Shown: positions 34,873 to 43,040, numbered from the stretch's first letter. The stretch: DNA of 64,000 bases from JACMLD01 sp038207265 (GCA_038207265.1 JBBQZZ010000004.1:248001-312000), one strand, 5' to 3'. Notes: generated from the letters alone by a model not told the origin. Numbers and translations: made by a program.

Positions 34873-35610
34873 ATGGACGCTGCAATATTGGAAGGCAGGA
34901 TCAGTTTCGTGCACCACGATAAAGATTATGTAACCATTGATTATACACAGAATGGCAAAAAGAAGTCCATCAATGGAAAAGTAGATAAAGAAAGACAACT
35001 CAACTGGATCAAAGAAAAGCTGGTAAAAAAAATTCACCAGTTTCACGAAGGGGATGAGGTATATTTCACCGTAGCCAGATCTGCCCGGGGCGACAAAATG
35101 GTGGCAGAATATATCCGCTACAGGTTCAACAATGCATTGGGTAATCTGATTAACCGTGCCATGACCGATAATAAGTTTGTGGGTTATTTAAAACAGGTGG
35201 ATGGTAAATTTTTTGTAAAGGAAACAGGAAGTTATCATTTTTTTCCGCTGATATTGTCTCCCTGGGAAATGCCACCCGATATAAACAAATTAAATGAACC
35301 CATTTTTTTTCAATTACAAAATATTGAAAAACCGGAGAAGCTGGAAGCAACTCTCATCAAACACCGGTTTATACCTCCCTATTTAACGGCGCAGAAATTT
35401 TTTGAAGAGAAAAAAATCATTGATGCAATTGTCTATAAGGTCTCATCCCATGGAATTTATGTTAACCTGGTAGGAGACAAAATCCAGGCAAAAATTCCGT
35501 TTGCAAAAAACCATGCGCAATTGTCCATTCCTGGTTTAAAAACAGGCGACACTGTTAAGATAATGATCAGTTTTTTAAGCGATTCTAAAATTGTGGTGAA
35601 ACCCGTGTAA
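34873..35610 (+). CDS. OB-fold protein with an S1-like C-terminal domain, function unknown
   Basis: I do not recognise this 245-aa protein as a named family. The first 75 residues (LEGRISFVHHDKDYVTIDYTQ, then FHEGDEVYFTVARSARGDKM) resemble a cold-shock-like OB fold. The last 65 (IDAIVYKVSSHGIYVNLVGDKIQAKIPFA, then LKTGDTVKIMISFLS) resemble an S1 RNA-binding domain. The middle is undefined (NNALGNLINRAMTDNKFVGYLKQVDGKFFVKE). RNA binding is a reasonable guess. It ends 4 bp from the stop of the convergent DinB gene. Single gene. Confidence 0.6.
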   Translation: MDAAILEGRISFVHHDKDYVTIDYTQNGKKKSINGKVDKERQLNWIKEKLVKKIHQFHEGDEVYFTVARSARGDKMVAEYIRYRFNNALGNLINRAMTDNKFVGYLKQVDGKFFVKETGSYHFFPLILSPWEMPPDINKLNEPIFFQLQNIEKPEKLEATLIKHRFIPPYLTAQKFFEEKKIIDAIVYKVSSHGIYVNLVGDKIQAKIPFAKNHAQLSIPGLKTGDTVKIMISFLSDSKIVVKPV

Positions 35611-35614
35611 GTTT

Positions 35615-36199
35615 TCAACTACCAGCCTTCAGTATTCTAACGGTAACCAGTAACTGCCCCAGGTGCCGCATGGTATGTTCTGCTGCATGGATATATAACC
35701 CGATAACGGTAGAGGGAATTTTTGAACGGCCAACCGCACGAACAGCAGTAAGTTCATTTTTCTCCGAGATGATCAACTGTTCCAGTGCAAAATTAACCTG
35801 CTTATTAAATTTTTCAGCCAATCCAATGGTAGTTTGATTTGAAGCCGTACCCTCTGCTGATAATGATTGTAGTTGAGCAGGTGACAGCATTGCTCCCCTT
35901 GCGTAAGTAAACAACCTGTCGATCACGCCTGCCATGTGTTGCAAATGAAAACCTGCTGATGCTACTCCGCCCGGCCTTTCCCATAACATTTCATCCGGGA
36001 AATCCTTGATCAATTCATTCAATTCTTCCCTGGCTTGTAACAATGAATGGGCTACGGGTTGTAACAAGTTTGAAATTTCAGGTAAGGGTCCCCGTAACCA
36101 TACTTCCTGTTTATTTGATTCGGCCATACTCATATATTGTAACCATAATTTATCATTGAATGTAACATAGCTTTGTGTGTTTGAGTAAGCTTTCTTCAT
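35615..36199 (-). CDS. DinB family protein (second of two)
   Basis: The 194-aa protein shows the DinB four-helix bundle with better metal ligands than the first copy: LLQPVAHSLLQAREELNELIKDFP, then SAGFHLQHMAGVIDRLFTYARG (helix 2-3 His pair) and VIGLYIHAAEHTMRHLGQLL (helix 4 His pair). Family members are metal-dependent thiol transferases or stress proteins. The first 22 residues are atypical; the real start may be the downstream ATG at 36133 giving MSMAESNKQEVWLRG. Convergent with the OB-fold gene. Confidence 0.85.
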   Translation of the reverse strand: MKKAYSNTQSYVTFNDKLWLQYMSMAESNKQEVWLRGPLPEISNLLQPVAHSLLQAREELNELIKDFPDEMLWERPGGVASAGFHLQHMAGVIDRLFTYARGAMLSPAQLQSLSAEGTASNQTTIGLAEKFNKQVNFALEQLIISEKNELTAVRAVGRSKIPSTVIGLYIHAAEHTMRHLGQLLVTVRILKAGS

Positions 36200-36248
36200 T
36201 CAACTGCTGAACTGAGTTAAGTAATGATAGGGTATATTCTGTATGAAA

Positions 36249-36291
36249 TGCAAAGGCTGATGCCAGGATAGAATAGACAACAGCCTTTGCA
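36249..36291 (-). terminator. Hairpin behind the cytochrome c gene
   Basis: A perfect 11-bp inverted repeat (TGCAAAGGCTG with CAGCCTTTGCA) around a 21-nt loop, about 15 nt after the cytochrome stop on the minus strand. The T-run is short, so termination strength is uncertain. Confidence 0.45.
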
Positions 36292-36306
36292 GAAACGATG
36301 TATGCG

Positions 36307-36903
36307 TTATCCTTTTTTATTGATTTGCGTGGGTGGTATCGGTGCCGGTACGTGATTTTTTACCGGTTTGGTGGATTTGAGGTAAGCAAATATTGCTTTA
36401 AGTTCATCATCTTTCATGTTTTTATAACCTTGCCAGGGCATGGGTGGCAGCAACATTCGGTTGCTTGCAATGCCTTTCGATTTACCCTGCCGCAATGCAG
36501 TTTTGAATTGATCTTCAGACCAGTTACCGATGCCAGTTGAATCGGAAGTAAGATTGGCTGAAAATGAAACACCCCAGGGGCCCACTATTGCTGTATTCAT
36601 CATGTTAAACAATACCCAGTTGTGCATTATATTGGTATCAACTTTTGCAATGGGCATAGAAGCAGGATGACCAGATAACAACAAATCAGGATCAGGTATT
36701 GGCCCCGTTGGACTCATAATTTTGGGAGAATGACAATCGTTACATCCCATTACGCCTACCAGGTAAGCACCTCGTTTAACAAGACTGTCGTGGCTTATGC
36801 CAGGGGCAGCGGACTCAGAAGTTTTTGCCGGCTCCTGGTTGCAGGAGAAAAAAAATGCAACTGCCAATACAGGTAGCATTGTAAACACAACCATTTTTTT
36901 CAT
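36307..36903 (-). CDS. Lipoprotein c-type cytochrome
   Basis: The 198-aa protein has a lipoprotein signal with the lipobox FFFSC (Cys21) and one haem-binding CxxCH motif in GVMGCNDCHSPK (about residues 52-60). A Met-rich C-terminal stretch, NRMLLPPMPWQGYKNMKDDELKAIFAYLKS, supplies the distal haem ligand and the final helix, as in short class I cytochromes. It would carry electrons at the outer face of the inner membrane, or in the periplasm, between respiratory enzymes. No oxidase genes lie nearby. Single gene. Confidence 0.9.
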   Translation of the reverse strand: MKKMVVFTMLPVLAVAFFFSCNQEPAKTSESAAPGISHDSLVKRGAYLVGVMGCNDCHSPKIMSPTGPIPDPDLLLSGHPASMPIAKVDTNIMHNWVLFNMMNTAIVGPWGVSFSANLTSDSTGIGNWSEDQFKTALRQGKSKGIASNRMLLPPMPWQGYKNMKDDELKAIFAYLKSTKPVKNHVPAPIPPTQINKKG

Positions 36904-36980
36904 GTTTATTGTTTTAGAAGTTATAAAGGGTTTAAAGAAAACAATGGAGCATCTTCACTAACGGTAAGCAATATACTTTT

Positions 36981-37469
36981 TTATTTCAGTTCCTCAAAAA
37001 TGCCGGTCTGTTTATTCTTACGTACATTATCCCAGTTGAAATAACGTCCGTTCATGGCAACATATACACCAACCGGTAGACTCTGGGCAAAGGCAAGCGC
37101 ACTGCCAAGGTTGAACAATCCATCGGAACTGCCAAATTTAATAGGTATCATGGCCCCTGTAAGAACAATTGTTTTGCTGATGGATTGTGCGGCCAGCAGC
37201 CTGGCGGTTTCTGTCATGGTATCTGTTCCATGGGTGATGATTATCTTATCTTCCTTGCAATGGATGCATTGCTGAATGATCAACTCGCGATCTGCTGCCG
37301 TCATTTCGAGACTGTCGATCATCATAAGTGTGCGAATCTGCACCGGTACTTTATTGCGCCCTTTTTCCAGCAATTCACTCATGTGTGTATCCTTGAAATA
37401 AAGCTGCCCGTTGATCTCGTTGTATTCCTTGTCAAAAGTACCACCCGTAATAAAAATCCGGATTGCCAT
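36981..37469 (-). CDS. Single-domain asparaginase-like protein
   Basis: The 162-aa protein has the N-terminal half of bacterial asparaginases: FITGGTFDKEYNE (the first active-site Thr in the TGGT motif), then DKIIITHGTDTMTETARLLAA (the second active-site Thr with its Asp), TIVLTGAMIPIKFGSSDG, and GVYVAMNGRYFNWDN. The C-terminal domain of normal ~330-aa enzymes is absent. A short branch with only this domain exists in proteobacteria and Bacteroidota, so it need not be a truncation. I start it at the ATG before GCAATCCGG, since the 35 codons upstream look non-coding. Hydrolysis of asparagine or a similar amide is likely but not shown. Confidence 0.8.
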   Translation of the reverse strand: MAIRIFITGGTFDKEYNEINGQLYFKDTHMSELLEKGRNKVPVQIRTLMMIDSLEMTAADRELIIQQCIHCKEDKIIITHGTDTMTETARLLAAQSISKTIVLTGAMIPIKFGSSDGLFNLGSALAFAQSLPVGVYVAMNGRYFNWDNVRKNKQTGIFEELK

Positions 37470-37660
37470 TGTAAAAAATTTGCTTTGTAAATGTAGGGAA
37501 TCAGTAATAATATTTGCAACCGGTAACAAGTAAAACGGTAAATCATCATGGAAATAAGCCCTTTGGTCAAACAAATTATTTTACTGCCGCTGTAATTTTT
37601 TGTTTTGTACTGACAACAATGCTCCTAAAGCATCTGTATTTACCAGTTAAATTATTTTAT

Positions 37661-38143
37661 ATGAAAAAGTTTAAAGTCAATTTCGCAGCTTCCAGGTATT
37701 TCCTGCCTGCCATTCTTTCTATTTTTTTATTTTCATTCTCCGTTAACAAAGGTGGAGACAGTTTTGAAGTTTACCTGAATGGCAAAATGCTGTTTCAGCA
37801 ATACGTAAGCATGCACCAGCCTGTTAAAAGTCTTTCGCTTCAAGAAAAACTTTCAAACGGAGAGATCACCGTTTATTATAAACATTGTGGCAAAACAGGT
37901 ACAGACAGGGTTATTAGTATCAAAAATGCAGACAACAAAATATTAAAAACCTGGAATTTCCCCAATGACGCTGCAAACCCTTCTGCCATGATTTGTAAAG
38001 TAAAAGATGTAATCAATCTTGAAAAAAACAATGGCAAAAGTCTTGGCCTGTATTATAGTTCAAAAGAAATGTCCGAAGCACGCTTGCTGGCTGTAATAAT
38101 CATTGCGGGTGAAGAGAAAACGGATACAAAAGCGGGCCGTTAA
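37661..38143 (+). CDS. Exported hypothetical protein
   Basis: The 160-aa protein starts with a signal peptide (FAASRYFLPAILSIFLFSFSVN), and the mature part is probably a beta-sandwich: FEVYLNGKMLFQQYV, GEITVYYKHCGKTGTDRVISIKNADNKILKTWNFPND, and a C-terminal KSLGLYYSSKEMSEARLLAVIIIA. The pattern of an LNGK hairpin followed by an HCGKTGTDR loop is shared with other exported Bacteroidota proteins I have seen as unnamed, but I cannot name the family. I start it at ATGAAAAAGTTT, not 49 codons upstream. A 15-bp inverted repeat follows. Confidence 0.65.
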   Translation: MKKFKVNFAASRYFLPAILSIFLFSFSVNKGGDSFEVYLNGKMLFQQYVSMHQPVKSLSLQEKLSNGEITVYYKHCGKTGTDRVISIKNADNKILKTWNFPNDAANPSAMICKVKDVINLEKNNGKSLGLYYSSKEMSEARLLAVIIIAGEEKTDTKAGR

Positions 38144-38172
38144 TAAAACTTAAATTGATTGAAGGAAATTTA

Positions 38173-38216
38173 AGAATTACATGAATTGCAATGTTTTACT
38201 TAATTCATGTAATTCT
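38173..38216. terminator. 15-bp inverted repeat between convergent genes, probable bidirectional terminator
   Basis: AGAATTACATGAATT pairs perfectly with AATTCATGTAATTCT around a 14-nt loop, filling the gap between the exported protein and the convergent AAA ATPase gene. The stem is AT-rich and has no long T-run. Confidence 0.55.
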
Positions 38217-38792
38217 CTATTTAGCATTCAAAAATGTTTTCTTCTTACCTGGGAATCTTACCACAGTCTGAAACCGCCGATGCAATATTTCGTTGTCCAG
38301 GTGTTTATTATCGCCCGACAAAATCACTAATCCCTTATAGGATTCTAATCTTTGCAACAGGAAAGAAATTTCCAGGTTTGCATACCGGTCATGCGCATCC
38401 CTGACATCCGCTCTCTTGCCAAAAAGTGCATCGGCTTCATCAAAAAATAAAATCCAGTCCTTTTCTGCAGCTTTGGCAAAAAGCAAATCAAGATTTTTTT
38501 CTGTTTCTCCAATGTATTTAGAAATCAGCCTGGATAAATCAATCCTGTAAACTTCTTTTTGAGCCCACTGGGCCAACAGGGAAGCAGCTTGCTTTTTGCC
38601 TGTTCCTTTTGCGCCATAGAAAATTGCTTTGTGGTTTTGATCAGAAACGATGTTATTGACGGAATCATTATTTAAAACTGTGTTTTGCGTCAACAGCAAG
38701 GACAGTGATTTTATTTTTTCCTGGATGGAAAGAGATAATGTCCGCCTTTTCCATTTTTTCTTACTAAACAAAGGCTCTATACTTGCACTCAT
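38217..38792 (-). CDS. Small AAA ATPase of the contractile-injection-system type, probably degenerate
   Basis: The 191-aa protein covers only the large AAA subdomain. It matches what I know of the AAA ATPase of extracellular contractile injection systems (Afp15/Pvc15 type): YRIDLSRLISKYIGETEKNL, KDWILFFDEADALFGKRADV (Walker B) and RDAHDRYANLEISFLLQRLE. The Walker A reads GAKGTGKK, with Lys67 where a Thr/Ser should bind Mg. The sensor-1 position reads LSGDNKH, lacking the usual Asn at its normal place. The small lid domain is absent. No other injection-system gene is in the window. It may be a relic or a repurposed orphan. Confidence 0.75.
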   Translation of the reverse strand: MSASIEPLFSKKKWKRRTLSLSIQEKIKSLSLLLTQNTVLNNDSVNNIVSDQNHKAIFYGAKGTGKKQAASLLAQWAQKEVYRIDLSRLISKYIGETEKNLDLLFAKAAEKDWILFFDEADALFGKRADVRDAHDRYANLEISFLLQRLESYKGLVILSGDNKHLDNEILHRRFQTVVRFPGKKKTFLNAK

Positions 38793-38937
38793 TTTTTATT
38801 GCAATGTACAAAGCATTCACTAATCTGGTAAATAGGAAGAGTGCCGGTCATACAACTAAAAAAATATTTTTAAAATATAATCCTCCCCTGTTCGTCTACC
38901 TGATTGTAACAATATTGTTCATTTAAATTGAAAAAAC

Positions 38938-39336
38938 ATGGACTACAATCAGTCATGTGCCGCAAAAGGCGCCTATTACGGAAGCAGGAACAGGCATCAG
39001 CTTTACCGTTCGCAGCAACGAGCTGCAGTGAATGTTTACAAAACAGATAGCAGCTTTGAAATGCTGTTATTTGCCCCGGGTCGCATCAAAGAGCATTTTC
39101 ACCTGGATGTAAAAGGAAATGAGTTAACTGTTTCCTATACTCCGCCGGAGGGATTTGCACGGCCAGAATGGATTTTGCGCGAATACAGTCGCGGTGGATT
39201 TCAAAGAACATTTTCATTGGATGAAAGTGTGGACACTGCAGGTATAACTGCTAAATACCTCGATGGTGTTTTGCAGGTAAGTATGCCCATTATTGCCGGT
39301 AAGGAATCTGTGAAGAAGGATATTGTCATTAACTAA
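38938..39336 (+). CDS. Hsp20/alpha-crystallin family chaperone
   Basis: The 132-aa small heat-shock protein has an alpha-crystallin domain at about 30-132: AAVNVYKTDSSFEMLLFAPGRIKEHFHLDVKGNELTVSYTP, REYSRGGFQRTFSLDESVDTAGITAKYLDGVLQVSMPI with the GxLxVxMP motif. It lacks the long N-terminal part. It holds unfolding proteins in the cytoplasm during heat or oxidative stress. A 12-bp palindrome AACAATATTGTT (38908-38919) lies 18 bp upstream of the start, but it is not a CIRCE element. A terminator follows. Confidence 0.9.
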   Translation: MDYNQSCAAKGAYYGSRNRHQLYRSQQRAAVNVYKTDSSFEMLLFAPGRIKEHFHLDVKGNELTVSYTPPEGFARPEWILREYSRGGFQRTFSLDESVDTAGITAKYLDGVLQVSMPIIAGKESVKKDIVIN

Positions 39337-39352
39337 ACAGTGCCGGTTATTT

Positions 39353-39390
39353 AAAAATGATGATGGTATTTATGCTATCATCATTTTTTT
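39353..39390 (+). terminator. Intrinsic terminator of the hsp20 gene
   Basis: AAAAATGATGATGG pairs with CTATCATCATTTTT (one G-T pair) around an 8-nt loop and runs into T. It sits 16 nt after the stop codon. Confidence 0.8.
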
Positions 39391-39457
39391 ATTAGCGTTA
39401 TCTTGTGGTGAATAGTGAGTAGATTTTATTAATTCAACTTTTAGAATTTCCAGGATT

Positions 39458-41359
39458 ATGGCAGGTGACAAAGAGAAATTTAAAAGCAGTGTTCTGCAGA
39501 AGGACGAAAAGCCTAAAGTAAAGATTTCAAAAGAATCCCTGAAAGAGGCACTGATTCTTTTTACCTATTTGAAACCTTATCGTAATAAGTTTATTTTAAG
39601 CCTGGTATTTATTGCACTTTCAGCTTTTACCACCAGCCTATTTCCATTGTTTCTTGGTAAAATGATTGACGCTGCTTCCCCGGGATCCTCTTTACCGGGG
39701 ATCGCCAATAATGGTGCTATATCTATTGGAACGAGTTTAAAAAATATTCACTGGAGTTTGAACACTACCCTGCTATTGATATTTATTCAATTGGGTATTC
39801 AAACTATTTTTTCCTTTATGCGGGTATACCTGCTTACTGAAGTAGGCGAAAAATCACTGGCAGATATGCGCAGGGATGTGTATAGTAAATTACTGAGCAT
39901 GCCCATGAGTTTTTTTACAGAGAAACGGGTGGGCGAACTGAGCAATAGGATTTCATCAGATTTATCGCAGATACAGGATGCTATTTCATTTACATTGGCA
40001 GAATTTTTAAGAGGCATTTTTACTTTAATCATTGGACTTGCCTTTATTTTCTGGATAAGTACCAAGCTCGCGTTAATTATGCTGGCGGTTGTTCCGGTTA
40101 TTGCAATACTGGGTGTTGTGTTTGGAAAACGGATACGGAAAATGGCTCGTAAGGCACAAGATCAACTGGCAGACAGCGGCACCATTGTACAGGAAACATT
40201 CCAGGGTATAACGGTGGTAAAAGCTTTTACCAGCGAGTTTCACGAAATTGGCCGTTATGTGAAAAGCGTATATGCAGTGGTGTCCACTGCCATCAGTAAT
40301 GCCCGCTATCGTGGAGCTTTTGTTTCATTTATGATCTTTAGTGTATTCGGTGCTATTGCATTTGTAATTTGGTATGGAGCCAATATGATTCAGGCTGGAC
40401 AGCTTACGATGGGTTCGTTGGTTATGTTTGTGGTTTTTTCCGGTTTTGTAGGAGGTACATTCGCAGGTTTTGCAGATATGTTTAGTCAATTGCAAAAAAC
40501 TTTGGGGGCTACACAAAGTGTAAGGGAGATATTGCGCGGACAGGGTGAAGCAATTGAAGTAACACAACCAATACTAGAACAGGCTTACATTATTAATGGT
40601 AATGTTCGCTTTGATCATGTAGCATTTAGTTATCCCGGCAGAAAAGATGTTCCGGTATTAAAAGATTTATCATTAAGTGCCTCCAATGGAGAACAAATTG
40701 CAATTGTGGGCCCGAGTGGTGCAGGCAAAACTACCATTGCATCTTTATTGCTGCATTTTTATGAACCTGATAAAGGAACTCTTTTATTTGATGAAAAGCC
40801 TGCAAGCAGTTTCCCGCTCTCGCAATTGAGAATGCAGATGGCTCTGGTGCCACAGGATGTGATTTTGTTTGGTGGCAGCATCCGCGAAAACATTGCCTAT
40901 GGTAAACCAGGCGCAAATGAACAAGAAATAATGGCTGCTGCAAAACAGGCCAATGCACATGAATTTATAAGTCGCTTCCCGGAACAATACGATTCAATTG
41001 TTGGAGAACGCGGAATAAAACTAAGCGGTGGTCAACGTCAGCGCATCGCAATTGCCAGGGCTATTTTAAAAGATCCCGCTATTTTAATACTAGATGAAGC
41101 AACTTCTTCACTGGATAGTGAAAGTGAACAATTGGTCCAGGAAGCATTGGAAAATCTAATGAAGGGCCGAACCTCTTTTGTTATTGCGCACCGTTTGTCT
41201 ACTATCCGTAATGCAGATAAGATTGTGGTAATCGATAAAGGTACCGTAACGGAAGCGGGTACACACAATGAACTAATGAATCAAAATGGGTTGTACCGCA
41301 AATTGAATGAAATGCAATTTGAATTTGGAGTGGACGTACAAACAGAAACTGTTGATTAA
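39458..41359 (+). CDS. ABC exporter half-transporter (membrane domain plus ATPase)
   Basis: The 633-aa protein fuses a six-helix exporter domain (about 45-340, starting FILSLVFIALSAFTTSLFPLFLG) to an ATPase domain (about 380-610). ATPase motifs are: Walker A GPSGAGKTT, Q loop LVPQDVILF, signature LSGGQRQRIAIARAIL, Walker B AILILDEATSS, D loop SLDSESEQ and H loop VIAHRLST. It is the MsbA/ABCB10 type, which works as a homodimer and exports lipids, peptides or drugs. It stands alone; the substrate is not readable. The NBD matches the best-conserved exporters throughout, so it should be active. Confidence 0.93.
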   Translation: MAGDKEKFKSSVLQKDEKPKVKISKESLKEALILFTYLKPYRNKFILSLVFIALSAFTTSLFPLFLGKMIDAASPGSSLPGIANNGAISIGTSLKNIHWSLNTTLLLIFIQLGIQTIFSFMRVYLLTEVGEKSLADMRRDVYSKLLSMPMSFFTEKRVGELSNRISSDLSQIQDAISFTLAEFLRGIFTLIIGLAFIFWISTKLALIMLAVVPVIAILGVVFGKRIRKMARKAQDQLADSGTIVQETFQGITVVKAFTSEFHEIGRYVKSVYAVVSTAISNARYRGAFVSFMIFSVFGAIAFVIWYGANMIQAGQLTMGSLVMFVVFSGFVGGTFAGFADMFSQLQKTLGATQSVREILRGQGEAIEVTQPILEQAYIINGNVRFDHVAFSYPGRKDVPVLKDLSLSASNGEQIAIVGPSGAGKTTIASLLLHFYEPDKGTLLFDEKPASSFPLSQLRMQMALVPQDVILFGGSIRENIAYGKPGANEQEIMAAAKQANAHEFISRFPEQYDSIVGERGIKLSGGQRQRIAIARAILKDPAILILDEATSSLDSESEQLVQEALENLMKGRTSFVIAHRLSTIRNADKIVVIDKGTVTEAGTHNELMNQNGLYRKLNEMQFEFGVDVQTETVD

Positions 41360-41428
41360 ATTATTTTGAAATGGAGGAGTTAATGCATTATAAGGCCCAC
41401 TATTTTCTCCATTTAAACCTACACCACA

Positions 41429-41800
41429 CTATTGAACAGTAAACTCTGCTTCTGCCACAGCAACAGTATTACTTGAAACGGTAGCAGTTTTTACCACAGA
41501 CCCGTTCACTAGAATATTAACTGTGCAGGTGGTAGTAATTGAAGTAAACGGACTGGAAGAGGATGCCTGGATATAGGCGGTAAATGGTTTGGAAGGTCCG
41601 TTGATGTCAAACACCCAGTCTGTTTTGGCTGAAACCGGTATCTTATCCCCCAAAATATTATTGTATATAATATCAATGTTGGAAGAATTGGTAGTGGTGA
41701 CCTGGTATTCTACAATAGTGGCACTGCCACTACCACTGCTTTTTTTACAAGTCGAAAAGAGTACAACCGCAAACAGGCAGGTTAGAATCGCTTTTATCAT
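41429..41800 (-). CDS. Lipoprotein of unknown function
   Basis: The 123-aa protein has a lipoprotein signal with the lipobox LFSTC (Cys18), a Gly/Ser linker, and a beta-rich domain of about 95 residues: ATIVEYQVTTTNSSNIDIIYNN, then KTDWVFDINGPSKPFTAYIQASS and CTVNILVNGSVVKTATVSSNTVAVAEAEF. The WxFxI...A(Y/T)IQASS...V.I.VNG layout resembles MmpS-like beta sandwiches of Bacteroidota, but I am not sure of that. Single gene. Confidence 0.65.
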   Translation of the reverse strand: MIKAILTCLFAVVLFSTCKKSSGSGSATIVEYQVTTTNSSNIDIIYNNILGDKIPVSAKTDWVFDINGPSKPFTAYIQASSSSPFTSITTTCTVNILVNGSVVKTATVSSNTVAVAEAEFTVQ

Positions 41801-41978
41801 ATATTTTTTTAATTAACCAACAAAAACTTATAGTGCTGAAAGATATAAAGATCAAATTTAAATATTTTAAGACATAAAGACATTGATCAGTTAATACAGA
41901 ATGTTAATAATATAAATTATAAAAACCTGGTTGCCTACCCTTCAATTGTAATAGCTTATTTTCAATCTTTAAAAAAAT

Positions 41979-42206
41979 ATGATGTCTAAAACAAAGATAA
42001 CAGTCAACAGTAACGGTTCGCTCAGAATAGAAGGTGACTTTGAAGTAGTGGATAAAGACGGAAAAAATTATGGTTTGGGAGGAAGGGAACTGGTTTCATT
42101 TTGCCGTTGCGGACATTCAAAAAATAAACCTTTCTGTGACGGTTCTCACAAGGGGCATTTTGAACACAACGCAGAAGCTTTTGATCTTCCTCCAAAAAAA
42201 CAATAA
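41979..42206 (+). CDS. CDGSH iron-sulfur domain protein
   Basis: The 75-aa protein is one CDGSH zinc-finger-type iron-sulfur domain. The cluster ligands are seen in SFCRCGHSKNKPFCDGSHKG: three Cys and the His of C-x-C-x2-S-x3-P-x-C-D-G-S-H, which bind a [2Fe-2S] cluster. Such small bacterial proteins (mitoNEET relatives) are thought to act in iron or redox handling. The stop lies 11 bp from the convergent gene. An alternative ATG two codons later is possible (MSKTKI). Confidence 0.9.
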   Translation: MMSKTKITVNSNGSLRIEGDFEVVDKDGKNYGLGGRELVSFCRCGHSKNKPFCDGSHKGHFEHNAEAFDLPPKKQ

Positions 42207-42217
42207 TAAACCCTCAT

Positions 42218-42643
42218 CTATAATAGTAATTTGCCAAATTTTTCAAGTTCAGCATTTTCGACTGGGTTGAGAACACCGTCTTTATCATATTTAAGCTTGA
42301 ATAACAGTACTCTTTTGTGCGCAGGATATTTTGTTAACAAGGCTTCAATTAAAAGACCCGGCCTTTCATCTTTCTCCGGTGCCGGTTTTGGTGCCGGCAG
42401 AAGGGACTTATATCGTGTAGGTCTTTTTAATATTTCAGCTTCTAATGTTGCCAGCAAATTAGGCGGAATATCTTTAATTTTCGATGCTTTGCTGCGTAAA
42501 CCTTCAAGCTGCTTTTTGCTTAACCCACCTCTTTCCTGGTATTGATACAATAAACTGGAAATAAAGGCAGAAGCAGGATAGGCCGCAGAAGCTGTCTTTA
42601 ACACATTCATAACAACATCTACATCAGGGTCTTTGCGATGCAT
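42218..42643 (-). CDS. Conserved hypothetical helical protein
   Basis: I do not recognise this 141-aa protein. It is soluble and mostly helical, with two blocks that look strongly constrained: DPDVDVVMNVLKTASAAYPASAF followed by SLLYQYQERGGLSKKQLEGLRSKASK, and, after a Pro/Lys/Ala linker, KYPAHKRVLLFKLKYDKDGVLNPVENAELEKFGKLL at the C-terminus. I choose the ATG before CATCGCAAA as start because the 23 codons upstream of it look unlike the rest. It is convergent with the CDGSH gene and divergent from the peptide array. Confidence 0.6.
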   Translation of the reverse strand: MHRKDPDVDVVMNVLKTASAAYPASAFISSLLYQYQERGGLSKKQLEGLRSKASKIKDIPPNLLATLEAEILKRPTRYKSLLPAPKPAPEKDERPGLLIEALLTKYPAHKRVLLFKLKYDKDGVLNPVENAELEKFGKLLL

Positions 42644-42760
42644 AAAAAGTATTTGTTGGCCGAATATAGCAAAACTGACCTGCCATATCAAAGCTTTTTT
42701 TGACCCGGTCAACTTTTAAACTAGCCGTAATAAAAGAAAAAAAGTAATTATCATTAAAAC

Positions 42761-42786
42761 TGTAACATGATGGAAAAGCTTGCGTC
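42761..42786 (+). promoter_or_regulatory. Putative ECF promoter of peptide unit 1
   Basis: TGTAAC (42761-42766) and, 17 nt on, GTC (42784-42786) inside TTGCGTCTTATTT. This equals the layout at the ECF sigma gene and its divergent neighbour (TGTAAC-N17-CTC) and recurs exactly at 43041. ATG is 66 nt downstream. Confidence 0.6.
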
Positions 42787-42852
42787 TTATTTATAGAAGC
42801 GATTAGAACTACAGAGAAACAAAATAATTTAAAACTTCAAAAAAATAATTTT

Positions 42853-42936
42853 ATGAAAGGTAAATACATCAGCACCCAGATTTTGATAGCCTGCGGCGGT
42901 AAGAAAAGAGAACAAGCCTTGGCAGTAGCTGCTTAA
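42853..42936 (+). CDS. 27-aa peptide gene, copy 1
   Basis: The encoded peptide starts MKGKYISTQILIACGG and ends KKREQALAVAA. It is basic (net about +4), with a hydrophobic ILIACGG core carrying a single Cys. The three copies differ at three peptide positions only (S/T at 7, E/K at 20, A/V at 22), while the DNA around them has drifted, so the peptide is under selection. Each copy is followed by TAA after an AA end. I know no family for it. Possible roles: signalling peptide, processed precursor, small membrane peptide or toxin; none is shown. A promoter lies 66 nt upstream and a terminator 28 nt downstream, so it has its own transcript. Confidence 0.75.
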   Translation: MKGKYISTQILIACGGKKREQALAVAA

Positions 42937-42964
42937 TTCAATAGCCTTATCCGGCAAGTATAGC

Positions 42965-42990
42965 AAGTCATCCTTTTGGGTGACTTTTTT
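42965..42990 (+). terminator. Terminator of peptide unit 1
   Basis: AAGTCATCC pairs with GGGTGACTT (one T-G pair), TTTT loop, then T-run. The same hairpin follows unit 3. Confidence 0.8.
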
Positions 42991-43040
42991 CATGGTGACC
43001 ATTTCCTCAGTAAATAAAATTAAAAAACTTCAACGCCAAC

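Noticed and set aside
38908..38919. AACAATATTGTT before hsp20 as a heat-shock operator
   Set aside because: It is only 12 bp, AT-rich and unlike CIRCE (TTAGCACTC-N9-GAGTGCTAA), so chance is likely.
38901..38940. TGTAAC upstream of hsp20 as a fifth ECF site
   Set aside because: The position 17 nt downstream reads TTG, so the second half of the element is missing.
41369..41414. AAATGGAG/CTCCATTT as terminator after the ABC exporter
   Set aside because: Only 8 bp with a 30-nt loop and no T-run; too weak to report.
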